From: Clostridiales bacterium UBA6388 | GTDB taxonomy: Bacteria; Bacillota; Clostridia; Oscillospirales; Oscillospiraceae | Direction: 5' to 3' | DNA: 6,473 bases | NCBI GenBank assembly: GCA_002437575.1 | Contig: DJQK01000034.1 | Span: 1 to 6,473, forward strand | Shown: one piece after another, positions 1 through 5,329 of the stretch | Position numbering within the stretch: the first letter of the stretch is position 1 | How the letters are laid out: each line of letters starts with the position of its first letter | Translations under genes and position numbers: made by a program | The notes under the pieces: model-generated | What the model saw: the letters and a program-made list of their open reading frames with translations, nothing else | What the model was told of the DNA's origin: nothing | The model's database searches: none

Positions 1-611
1 CGCTGATCGGCGCGAACGGCGCAGGCAAGTCGACCGTTCTGAACACGGTCTCCGGCCTTCTGCATCCCAAGCACGGTAGCGTCGTCTTCGAGGGCAAGGA
101 CTTAAAGGGCGTTCCCGCGCACAAAATCGTCGAGCACGGTCTTGCGCAGGTTCCCGAAGGCCGTCACGTCTTTTTGCAGATGACGGTTGAGGATAACCTC
201 GAAATGGGCGCTTACACCCAGCCCAATTCCGCCATTGAAGCGGGTATCGCGGACGTTTACGAGCGCTTCCCGCGTTTGAAGGAGCGCCGCCGCCAGATCG
301 CCGGCACGCTCTCCGGCGGCGAGCAGCAGATGCTCGCGATGGGAAGAGCCCTCATGAGCGAGCCCAAGCTTCTCATGCTCGACGAGCCGTCGATGGGCCT
401 GGCTCCGCTGCTTGTTGAGCAGATCTTCGAGATCATCAAGAGCCTTCACCAGGCGGGTTCAACGATTTTGCTCGTCGAACAGAACGCGCAGATGGCCCTT
501 CAGATCGCCGACCGCGCCTACGTCCTCGAGTCCGGCCGCATCACGCTCTCCGGCACCGGCGCAGAGCTCATGGCCAGCGAGTCCGTTAAGAAAGCTTACC
601 TCGGAGGCTAA
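1..611 (+). CDS. livF: Branched-chain amino acid ABC transporter, ATP-binding protein LivF (5' end missing)
   Basis: ATPase subunit of a Leu/Ile/Val ABC importer; on the cytoplasmic face it drives the LivHM permease with LivG. The gene enters the window already open (first whole codon at base 3) and runs 202 codons to TAA at 609-611. LivF proteins are about 235 residues, so roughly 30 N-terminal residues lie outside. Visible in order are Walker A GANGAGKST near the fragment start, a Q-loop region (AQVPEGR, about residues 47-53), the ABC signature LSGGEQQ (about 103-109), and Walker B LLMLDEPS (D near 127). The segment LVEQNAQMALQIADRAYVLESG follows; VEQN at the switch position and this wording are typical of LivF rather than LivG. 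A ribosomal or efflux ABC protein is much less likely. As livF is normally last in livKHMGF operons, the other liv genes are expected to the left. No terminator follows directly; the first good one is about 200 nt downstream. Confidence 0.93.
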   Translation, partial: LIGANGAGKSTVLNTVSGLLHPKHGSVVFEGKDLKGVPAHKIVEHGLAQVPEGRHVFLQMTVEDNLEMGAYTQPNSAIEAGIADVYERFPRLKERRRQIAGTLSGGEQQMLAMGRALMSEPKLLMLDEPSMGLAPLLVEQIFEIIKSLHQAGSTILLVEQNAQMALQIADRAYVLESGRITLSGTGAELMASESVKKAYLGG

Positions 612-812
612 CGCCTCCTGGCCAAAAGCAGGGGCTTTTGGCCAAAAAGGGACTGCGCCTCGACTGCGCGCATAATTTTGTCCCGGAGGGACAAAATTCC
701 ACACTTGCGAGGCGATAGGTATGTTTCCGGTCGGCAAAGCCGCCGGATAACATGATTTCTATTTTATTTCGCGCCTGCGGGCGCGAAACTCTGCGAGGCT
801 TTTTTCCGAAAC
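612..812. repeat. Cluster of four palindromes after livF (REP/MITE-like?)
   Basis: No coding sequence is supported here. Four hairpin-forming units follow one another. (a) 620-629/634-643: GGCCAAAAGC, loop AGGG, perfect 10 bp. (b) 674-684/688-698: AATTTTGTCCC, loop GGA, perfect 11 bp. (c) 726-747: TCCGG-T-CGGC, loop AAA, GCCG-CCGGA, 9 bp with one bulged T. (d) 767-775/780-788: TTTCGCGCC, loop TGCG, perfect 9 bp. Short GCCTCG/CGAGGC words recur around them (657-662, 708-713, 794-799), and CGCCTCG (656-662) can pair with CGAGGCG (708-714) to enclose unit (b). None is followed by a T-tract, so they are not ordinary terminators. They may belong to an intergenic palindromic repeat family or form a processed 3' UTR of the liv mRNA; copy number cannot be judged from this window. 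Confidence 0.6.
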
Positions 813-851
813 AAAAACCAGACTGCGGTGTATGATTGCAGTCTGGTTTTT
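813..851. terminator. Bidirectional intrinsic terminator between livF and xerC
   Basis: AAAAACCAGACTGC (813-826) pairs perfectly with GCAGTCTGGTTTTT (838-851) around an 11-nt loop. On the + strand the stem runs into TTTTTCTTTATTTTTCC. On the - strand it runs into TTTTTGTTT. It therefore fits the end of both the livF-side transcript and the converging recombinase gene, whose stop codon begins at 856. Confidence 0.88.
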
Positions 852-853
852 CT

Positions 854-1864
854 TTATTTTTCCTTTTTTTCGCTATCCAGCGACAGGTGGGAGAGGGGAT
901 TGGCCTCGGCGGCGATCTTGAGTTCGGTGCTTTCGATGTGGGTGTAGATCTGCGTGGTGTTGAGATTTTCGTGGCCGAGGACTTCCTGAAGCGTTTTCAG
1001 ATCGACGCCGTTGGAGAGCATCAGCGTTGCGGCCGTGTGGCGAAGCTTATGCGCGGAAAACTGCGTGGAATCCAGACCGGCCGCCAGCAGGTGCTTTTTG
1101 ACCAGCCGGTGCACCGCCGAGACGCTGATGCGATTTCCGTCGCGCGAGCCGAACAGCGCCCGATTGTCGGACAAAACGATCTGGTTCCGCTCGATCAGAT
1201 ATCGGTCGATGGCCTTACGGCAGCTCGAGCCCATGTAGACGATGCGCTCTTTGTTGCCTTTGCCGACCACGCGCAGCCGGTCGTCATACACGTCCGTCAG
1301 ATTGAGCCCCACGAGCTCGGAGCGCCGGATGCCGCAGTTGAGAAAGATCATGAGGATCGCAAAATCCCGCGCCTGGTTCGGGCCCTCGACGGCCTTCAGA
1401 AGCGCTTTGGATTCTTCCAGAGAAAGGTATTTCGGTAAGCTTTTGCGGATCTTCGGAAATTCGATATCCTTGACCGGATTTTCCGTGATCTGCTTGGTCG
1501 AGACGGTCAGATAGTTGTAAAACGCCTTGATGGCCGAGAGCTTTCTGGCGCGCGCGGCCGAGCCGATGCCGGAGCCCGAGCCGGTCGACTCCGGATTTTC
1601 GCGGTCGTTTGCAAGATACGACAGAAAATCAAATACCTCGGAGGTCGTGATCGAGCGGATAAAATCGAGACCTAGATCCTTGATCGGGATTTCATCCAGC
1701 GGCGTGCGGTACGGCAGTTCTTCGCGCATCAGCCGCACAAAGCGCAGAAACATCCGAAGGTCGAGATAATATTCCGAGACTGTCTGCCGCGACTGGCCCT
1801 TGACCGTCTCGTGGTACGATAAGAAGTTGCGCAGCTCCTGCGGCGCGTCGCTGTAGGTTTCCAT
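854..1864 (-). CDS. xerC: XerC/XerD-type site-specific tyrosine recombinase
   Basis: Cytoplasmic tyrosine recombinase of 336 residues that cuts and rejoins DNA via a 3'-phosphotyrosine; Xer proteins resolve chromosome dimers at dif sites. The N-terminal SAM-like core-binding domain covers about 1-135 (includes SYHETVKGQSRQTVSEYYLDL). The catalytic domain covers about 145-320 and has the full active site: R180 (GIRRSEL), K202 (GKGNKER), H272 and R275 (HKLRHTAAT), H298 (LGH) and nucleophile Y307 (IYTH). A longer reading frame begins at 2002, but that start lies upstream of the expected transcript 5' end. ATG at 1864 has a strong GGAGG (1870-1874) five bases ahead and begins METYSD. The protein is slightly longer than a typical Xer (about 300) because of a Gly/Ser-rich loop near 90-102. 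Single-gene transcription unit, convergent with livF. A phage or ICE integrase is possible, but the short N-terminal domain favours a housekeeping Xer; C versus D is not resolved. Confidence 0.88.
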   Translation of the reverse strand: METYSDAPQELRNFLSYHETVKGQSRQTVSEYYLDLRMFLRFVRLMREELPYRTPLDEIPIKDLGLDFIRSITTSEVFDFLSYLANDRENPESTGSGSGIGSAARARKLSAIKAFYNYLTVSTKQITENPVKDIEFPKIRKSLPKYLSLEESKALLKAVEGPNQARDFAILMIFLNCGIRRSELVGLNLTDVYDDRLRVVGKGNKERIVYMGSSCRKAIDRYLIERNQIVLSDNRALFGSRDGNRISVSAVHRLVKKHLLAAGLDSTQFSAHKLRHTAATLMLSNGVDLKTLQEVLGHENLNTTQIYTHIESTELKIAAEANPLSHLSLDSEKKEK

Positions 1865-1936
1865 AAACGCCTCCAAAACCGGTTCTGAGAAGCCCCGAGC
1901 GCCGCATTTGTCCGGCTGCCTGCGAAGCTTCCCCTG

Positions 1937-1970
1937 TGAACGCAACAAAATTTTTATTTTGTTGCGTTCA
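1937..1970. promoter_or_regulatory. 15-bp perfect inverted repeat at the xerC transcription start
   Basis: TGAACGCAACAAAAT (1937-1951) is exactly complementary to ATTTTGTTGCGTTCA (1956-1970), with TTTT between. It starts about 3 nt downstream of the xerC -10 box, so it covers the predicted +1 to about +30. No T-tract follows on the - strand, so it is not a terminator. It may be a repressor operator at the start site or a 5'-end RNA hairpin stabilising the roughly 105-nt leader. It does not match the Gram-positive LexA box or CIRCE. Confidence 0.65.
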
Positions 1971-1973
1971 TTA

Positions 1974-2002
1974 AGTATAACCCTTTGGATGCAAAAAGTC
2001 AA
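1974..2002 (-). promoter_or_regulatory. Sigma-A promoter of the xerC-like gene
   Basis: Read on the - strand, TTGACT (1997-2002) and TATACT (1974-1979) are separated by exactly 17 nt; each box matches consensus at 5 of 6 positions. Transcription should begin near 1966-1970, leaving a leader of about 105 nt before the ATG at 1864. The -35 box begins right after the terminator hairpin of the upstream operon. Confidence 0.75.
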
Positions 2003-2024
2003 GACCGCCCTTTCGGACGGCCTT
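2001..2024 (-). terminator. Probable terminator of the lysR/small-protein operon
   Basis: On the - strand AAGGCCGTCC, loop GAAA, GGGCGGTCTT forms a 10-bp stem with two G-U pairs. The following bases GACTTTTTGC supply a short U-tract. It lies 13 nt after the stop of the small protein. Its 3' edge overlaps the xerC -35 box by two bases. Confidence 0.55.
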
Positions 2025-2037
2025 TGAAATGCAAAAT

Positions 2038-2184
2038 TTACTGCTCGGCGCCTTTGATGTATGCGTCCATCAGCTCTTTGATCTCTTCGACGGTGTAATT
2101 GGCTTTGTCTGTGCGTTCAAGAATTTTCTGTAGATCGTAAACGGTGGCTTTCTGGATGAACAGCGCTTCAGAATCCATAGACAT
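2038..2184 (-). CDS. 48-residue protein of unknown function downstream of lysR
   Basis: Acidic, probably helical small protein starting MSMDSEALFIQK and ending DAYIKGAEQ. I do not recognise a family. ATG at 2184 is chosen because AAGGAG stands six bases ahead on the - strand. Alternatives are an in-frame ATG two codons later (2178) and an upstream ATG at 2202 (MEKEKT...) that lacks a good site. The same frame stays open to 2310, but that part overlaps the end of the LysR gene and looks like chance. Residues about 15-46 (VYDLQKILERTD...YTVEEIKELMDAYI) show i/i+3/i+4 hydrophobic spacing fitting two amphipathic helices; no signal peptide, membrane segment or cysteine pair is seen. It follows the LysR stop by 28 nt with no promoter between, so it is probably co-transcribed and could be a small partner of that regulator (inference only). 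Confidence 0.6.
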   Translation of the reverse strand: MSMDSEALFIQKATVYDLQKILERTDKANYTVEEIKELMDAYIKGAEQ

Positions 2185-2212
2185 AGTTTTCTCCTTTTCC
2201 ATTCGCTTCAGT

Positions 2213-3097
2213 TCAGCCCAGCGTCCCGATGAAAGCCAGCACGCAGTCTTTGAGCCTTGCGATGCCGTCGGGCATGGACTCCTTCGCGTGCAGTCCCATG
2301 CCGAGCTCACGGCCCGTGGCGGGACGGATCGGTACGGCCTTCACGCCGGCTCCCGCAAGCCGGCCGCGCAGCATCATTTCGGCCATCATCGTTAAGCCCA
2401 GCCCCTTTCCGACCATACGGATGACCGTCTCGTCGTCGACGTGGCAGGGCCGGATCTTGGGCTTCACGCCGTTTTTGGACAGCGCCGCCTTCACGTCCAG
2501 ATCGAACCTGCCATACGGCATCAGGAACTCTTTTCCTTCAAACAGTTCAATTGGAAACGTTTCCAGTTCCCCCAATGGATACGCTTCCGGCAAGATCGCG
2601 TACATCTCGTCCTGACACAGCGGCGTCCAGTCGCAAGCGTACCCTGTCTGCTTCGCGGCGAAAATAACGTCCGTCCTCCCCTTTTCCAGCAGCTCAAACG
2701 GCTCTAAGGCGTTGTCGACCATGCGAAGGTCCACATCGATCTTCGGGCAGACGCGGCGAAAGCGGTATAAAATCTCCGGCATCCAGTGCATCGCGATGCT
2801 GGCGTAGGCCGCGACGCGGATGGTATCGCGCCGGTTATCGGTAATAGATGCGATCTGGTTTTCGAGCTTCGCGTTTGCCCGCAGAAACTCCCGGATGGAT
2901 GGGACGAGAGACTCCCCTTCTTTGGTGAGCGTGATGCCGTTATGGTCGCGCCGGACGAGCGTCAGGCCGATGTCGCGCTCCAGGCTGTCTACCATGTGCG
3001 TCAGCCCCGACTGCGTGTAGCCGACGACCTCCGAGGCCTTGGAAAAGCTGCCCAGATCGACGGCGGTCATCAGAATTTCGAGCTTCTTGCTGTCCAT
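2213..3097 (-). CDS. LysR-family transcriptional regulator
   Basis: LysR-type DNA-binding regulator of 294 residues, a normal family length. The winged helix-turn-helix lies at about residues 1-60: helix FSKASEVVGYTQSGLTHMVDSLE (18-40) is the classic LysR recognition region, followed by wing GLTLVRRDHNGITLTKEGE. A linker helix (about 64-85) leads to the effector-binding domain from about residue 90 (TIRVAAYASIAMHWMPEIL...), which binds a small molecule and mediates oligomerisation. ATG at 3097 has AAGGAA eight bases ahead. It is transcribed divergently from brnQ across a 126-nt gap that holds a T-N11-A dyad, the usual arrangement for a LysR protein controlling its neighbour and itself. Sensing of branched-chain amino acids or a derivative is an inference from context; the ligand cannot be read from the sequence. 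It shares a likely operon with the 48-residue protein. Confidence 0.93.
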   Translation of the reverse strand: MDSKKLEILMTAVDLGSFSKASEVVGYTQSGLTHMVDSLERDIGLTLVRRDHNGITLTKEGESLVPSIREFLRANAKLENQIASITDNRRDTIRVAAYASIAMHWMPEILYRFRRVCPKIDVDLRMVDNALEPFELLEKGRTDVIFAAKQTGYACDWTPLCQDEMYAILPEAYPLGELETFPIELFEGKEFLMPYGRFDLDVKAALSKNGVKPKIRPCHVDDETVIRMVGKGLGLTMMAEMMLRGRLAGAGVKAVPIRPATGRELGMGLHAKESMPDGIARLKDCVLAFIGTLG

Positions 3098-3118
3098 ATA
3101 CTGCTTCCTTTCCGTGGG

Positions 3119-3147
3119 TATGACGGATGCTATGACAAAACGTCATA
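3119..3147. promoter_or_regulatory. LysR-type operator (T-N11-A dyad with an extra half-site)
   Basis: TATGAC (3131-3136) and GTCATA (3142-3147) form a 6-bp inverted repeat with a 5-nt spacer; inside it TGACAAAACGTCA (3133-3145) fits the T-N11-A pattern of LysR-family sites. A third half-site TATGAC lies 12 bp away at 3119-3124, on the lysR side. The dyad overlaps the brnQ -35 box. Confidence 0.65.
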
Positions 3148-3160
3148 TATCTATTATAAT
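3132..3160 (+). promoter_or_regulatory. Promoter of brnQ
   Basis: ATGACA (3132-3137, 5 of 6 matches) and a perfect TATAAT (3155-3160) are separated by 17 nt. The -35 element lies inside the LysR dyad, so bound regulator would meet RNA polymerase directly. A second TATAAT at 3194-3199 has no clear -35 box and would start transcription almost at the ribosome binding site, so it is a less likely start. Confidence 0.7.
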
Positions 3161-3180
3161 CAAGCGTTTGCTTTTTGCAA
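3153..3180 (-). promoter_or_regulatory. Possible promoter of lysR, facing the brnQ promoter
   Basis: On the - strand TTGCAA (3175-3180, 4 of 6) and TATAAT (3153-3158, perfect) are 16 nt apart. The -10 box lies on the same ATTATAAT palindrome used by the brnQ promoter, so the two promoters would exclude each other. Its transcript would run through the LysR dyad, fitting autoregulation. Confidence 0.4.
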
Positions 3181-3223
3181 GGCCTTCGGTTAGTATAATA
3201 GCAGAAAAAGGAGCTGATTTTTG

Positions 3224-4579
3224 ATGACTGCGAAAAAGCTTACCCTCCGGCAGAAGATTTTGGTGGCCGGAACGTTGTTTGGAATGTTCTTTGGCGCGGG
3301 CAACCTGATTTTCCCCGTGCACCTGGGCCAGCTGGCCGGGCGAAACGTGATCCCTGCCATGATCGGCTTTATCATCACTGCCGTCGGCATCCCCATCTTC
3401 GGCGTTGCAGCGATCGGCGTGACGCACTCGGACGGCTTGCAGACGCTCTCGAGCAAGGTCGGCAAGGGCTACGGCGTATTCTTCACTTGTCTTCTGTACC
3501 TCACGATCGGTCCCCTCTTCGCCATCCCCCGCTGCGCAACGACGTCTTTTACGACCGGCGTGGCCCCGATGCTCACCGACCCCGCCAAAGAGCCGCTGGC
3601 GCTTCTGATCTTCTCGGCGGTGTTCTTTGCGTTCGTGCTGTTCTTTTCTCTAAAGCCGGGCAAGATCACGGTCTGGATCGGTAAGATCATCAACCCCATT
3701 TTCCTTGTTTTCCTTGCGGTGCTCGTCATCCGGGCCCTCATCCATCCGGGCGCGGCTGTCGCAGATGTCGAGCCGGAAGCGGCTTATGAGACCGGCGCGT
3801 TCTTCTCATCGTTCATCGAGGGCTACGGCACGATGGACGCCATCGCCGGCCTGGCCTTTGGCATCGTGGTCATCGACGTCATCCGCCGCATGGGTGTTGA
3901 CGATGACGACGCGGTGGCACGGGACGTGCTCGGCTCGGGCGTTCTGACCGGTATCCTGATGGCCGTTATCTACGTGCTGACCATCCTCATGGGCACGCAG
4001 TCGAGAGGCTTTTTCGAGCTCTCTGCAAACGGCGGCATCGCGCTGACGGAAATTTCCGAACACTACTTTGGAAAAGCCGGTATGCTCATTCTCGCCATTA
4101 CGATCACCTTCGCCTGCCTCAAGACCTCCATCGGCCTTGTCACCTCGTGCTCGGAAACGTTTGTCAAGATGACGCGCGGCAAAATTTCGTATTCTGTCTG
4201 GGCAATCGTCTTTACCCTCTTCTCCTTCGCCGTCTCCAACGTGGGCCTGAGCGCGATCATCGAGTACTCCATTCCGATGCTCATGCTCATCTATCCGCCC
4301 GCGATCGCGCTGATCGTGCTGGCGTTCATCGGAAAATTCTTTGACCATGACCGCGTGGTATATGTCTGCGTGATGATCGGCACTTGGGCCGCCGCGATCC
4401 TGGACGGACTGAAAACGCTTCCCGCCGCGCTTCAGCAGGGCCTGCATCTGGACGCGCTCGTGGCGTTCTGCAAGCAGAACCTTCCCCTGTTCAGCCAGAA
4501 CCTCTTCTGGCTCATTCCCGCCGTCATCGGCTTTATCGTCGGTATGCTCATCCACCTCAAAAAGAGGAGCAACGCATAA
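3224..4579 (+). CDS. brnQ: Branched-chain amino acid:cation symporter BrnQ
   Basis: Polytopic inner-membrane carrier of the LIVCS family that imports Leu, Ile and Val with Na+ or H+. The 451-residue length is typical. The N-terminal family signature LFGMFFGAGNLIFPVHLGQLAG (about 18-39) and the second block GPLFAIPRCATTSFTTGV (about 96-113) are clear. About twelve hydrophobic segments can be followed to a final helix (LIPAVIGFIVGMLIHL) and a short basic cytoplasmic tail KKRSNA. ATG at 3224 is ten bases after AAGGAG (3208-3213). The TTG directly before it, at 3221, is seven bases away and is a real alternative that would add one residue. It is monocistronic, with its own promoter and terminator, divergent from the LysR regulator that probably controls it. 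With livF on the left it gives the cell a second, ion-driven route for the same substrates. Confidence 0.95.
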   Translation: MTAKKLTLRQKILVAGTLFGMFFGAGNLIFPVHLGQLAGRNVIPAMIGFIITAVGIPIFGVAAIGVTHSDGLQTLSSKVGKGYGVFFTCLLYLTIGPLFAIPRCATTSFTTGVAPMLTDPAKEPLALLIFSAVFFAFVLFFSLKPGKITVWIGKIINPIFLVFLAVLVIRALIHPGAAVADVEPEAAYETGAFFSSFIEGYGTMDAIAGLAFGIVVIDVIRRMGVDDDDAVARDVLGSGVLTGILMAVIYVLTILMGTQSRGFFELSANGGIALTEISEHYFGKAGMLILAITITFACLKTSIGLVTSCSETFVKMTRGKISYSVWAIVFTLFSFAVSNVGLSAIIEYSIPMLMLIYPPAIALIVLAFIGKFFDHDRVVYVCVMIGTWAAAILDGLKTLPAALQQGLHLDALVAFCKQNLPLFSQNLFWLIPAVIGFIVGMLIHLKKRSNA

Positions 4580-4585
4580 AGAGAG

Positions 4586-4619
4586 CCCGCACCGTTTTTT
4601 GGCGGTGCGGGTTTGCTTT
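4586..4619 (+). terminator. Intrinsic terminator of brnQ
   Basis: CCCGCACCG (4586-4594) pairs perfectly with CGGTGCGGG (4603-4611) around an 8-nt loop TTTTTTGG, followed by the imperfect T-tract TTTGCTTT. It begins seven bases after the brnQ stop codon. Confidence 0.85.
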
Positions 4620-4637
4620 CCTTGCAATGCTGTAAAA

Positions 4638-4661
4638 TTTGCTGTTGAATTTTTCAGCAAA
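4638..4661. promoter_or_regulatory. Inverted repeat over the -35 box of the toxin-antitoxin promoter
   Basis: TTTGCTG (4638-4644) and CAGCAAA (4655-4661) are exact inverted copies with a 10-nt spacer that contains the -35 box TTGAAT. The position suits an operator for the antitoxin or toxin-antitoxin complex, which in this family represses its own promoter. Confidence 0.45.
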
Positions 4662-4673
4662 GCGGCGTATACT
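4645..4673 (+). promoter_or_regulatory. Promoter of the toxin-antitoxin operon
   Basis: TTGAAT (4645-4650) and TATACT (4668-4673) are separated by exactly 17 nt. Transcription would begin near 4680, giving a very short leader of about 17 nt before the antitoxin ATG at 4697. Confidence 0.7.
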
Positions 4674-4675
4674 GG

Positions 4676-4698
4676 ATCTGAAAGGAGGGATTTCAGAT
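4676..4698. promoter_or_regulatory. 8-bp dyad around the antitoxin ribosome binding site
   Basis: ATCTGAAA (4676-4683) is exactly complementary to TTTCAGAT (4691-4698), with GGAGGGA, the Shine-Dalgarno core, as the loop; the right arm includes the first two bases of the ATG. As DNA it could be an operator at the start site. As RNA it could hide the start codon, but the predicted +1 near 4680 would cut the left arm, so an operator is slightly favoured. Confidence 0.5.
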
Positions 4699-4951
4699 GC
4701 CGAATATCAAGCCGATCTCCGATCTGCGGAACTACACCGAGGTGCTGCGCGACGTGACAGAGGGTGCGCCGGTCTTTCTAACGAAAAACGGCCGCGGCCG
4801 GTACGCGATCGTGGACATGAAGGACTACGAAAAGACGCAGGCCACGCTCAAGCTCATGCAGGAGCTCGCCAAAGGCCGCCATTCCGGCGAAACCGAGGGC
4901 TGGCTGACACTTGAAGAAGTTGAAAAGGATTTGGGGATTTGCCATGAATGA
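4697..4951 (+). CDS. Phd/YefM-family type II antitoxin
   Basis: Antitoxin of 84 residues. It should bind and neutralise the toxin encoded next and repress the shared promoter. The N-terminal Phd/YefM fold is recognisable at about 4-48: IKPISDLRNYTEVLRDV, then GAPVFLTKNGRGRYAIVDMKDYE, the usual strand-turn-strand block of prevent-host-death proteins. Residues about 49-60 extend the helix, and the acidic tail (GETEGWLTLEEVEKDLG, 64-80) is the expected toxin-binding part. ATG at 4697 has a near-perfect AAGGAGG (4682-4688) eight bases ahead. The stop codon overlaps the toxin start by eight bases, so translation is coupled and antitoxin is made first. I cannot name a characterised pair such as yefM-yoeB with confidence. 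Confidence 0.88.
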   Translation: MPNIKPISDLRNYTEVLRDVTEGAPVFLTKNGRGRYAIVDMKDYEKTQATLKLMQELAKGRHSGETEGWLTLEEVEKDLGICHE

Positions 4952-5279
4952 TCTGCACTTGTCACGCGAAGCCCGGAACGATCTGCGGGATATCAAGGCT
5001 TATATTTCAATAGAGCTTGAAAACCCGCAGGCAGCACTTTCCGTCGTCGGCAGAATTACGAAAACCGTGCGTGTTCTGAAAGACCACGCACAGATCGGTA
5101 CAGTGCTATCTGTGAAAGAAAACAGAGAATACGGATATCGCTATCTCGTCAGCGGCAGCTACATGATCTTCTACCGCGTGAGCGGCGAGGACGTGTATGT
5201 CGACCGCGTGATGTATGGCAGAAGGGATTATCTGTATGCGCTGTTCGGGGATATTTCGAAAGCCGAACCGGAGCAGTGA
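4944..5279 (+). CDS. RelE/ParE-superfamily toxin
   Basis: Toxin of 111 residues, in the usual size range. Two N-terminal helices (LSREARNDLRDIKAYI, about 6-21, and NPQAALSVVGRITKTVRVL, about 27-45) are followed by beta strands YGYRYLVSGSYMIFYRVS (about 63-80) and DVYVDRVMYGRRDY (83-96), the standard RelE/ParE layout with the conserved YR...Y.iFYrV and final GRRDY motif. RelE members cleave mRNA on the ribosome, while ParE members poison DNA gyrase; the sequence alone does not decide between them, though the GRRDY ending and NPQAA helix lean to ParE-like. ATG at 4944 is chosen because GGGGAT lies about seven bases ahead and MNDLHLS aligns with the family's first strand; an in-frame upstream start (4911) inside the antitoxin gene is not needed. 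The frame is intact, so the pair is probably functional. Confidence 0.87.
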   Translation: MNDLHLSREARNDLRDIKAYISIELENPQAALSVVGRITKTVRVLKDHAQIGTVLSVKENREYGYRYLVSGSYMIFYRVSGEDVYVDRVMYGRRDYLYALFGDISKAEPEQ

Positions 5280-5284
5280 TGCAA

Positions 5285-5327
5285 GGCAGGGGCATTGGCT
5301 CCGATGCTCCTGCCCTGCTGCTTTTTT
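5285..5327 (+). terminator. Intrinsic terminator of the toxin-antitoxin operon
   Basis: GGCAGGGGCAT (5285-5295) pairs with ATGCTCCTGCC (5304-5314), 11 bp with one G-T pair and an 8-nt loop, then CTGCTGC and six Ts (5322-5327). It fills the gap between the convergent toxin and nuclease genes. On the - strand no T-tract follows, so termination of the nuclease transcript here would be weaker. Confidence 0.75.
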
Positions 5328-5329
5328 GG

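Noticed and set aside
620..643. Hairpin right after livF as its terminator
   Set aside because: The stem is perfect but is followed by AAAAAGGG on the + strand, not a T-tract.
620..788. CRISPR array in the palindrome block
   Set aside because: The palindromes differ from each other and there is no constant repeat with regular spacers.
836..1438. 200-codon + strand frame opposite the recombinase
   Set aside because: Shadow of the recombinase gene on the other strand; no ribosome binding site or known motif, and it starts inside the terminator hairpin.
1937..1970. LexA or CIRCE operator
   Set aside because: Arms do not match GAAC-N4-GTTC spacing or the CIRCE sequence.
1865..2002. Extension of the recombinase to an ATG at 2002
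   Set aside because: The added 46 codons cover the -35/-10 promoter and the palindrome, have basic low-quality composition, and lack a ribosome binding site. ATG 1864 has GGAGG at ideal spacing.
3806..4660. 284-codon - strand frame opposite brnQ
   Set aside because: Antisense shadow rich in Asp, Arg, His and Gly, typical of the complement of membrane-protein codons; brnQ is unambiguous on the + strand.
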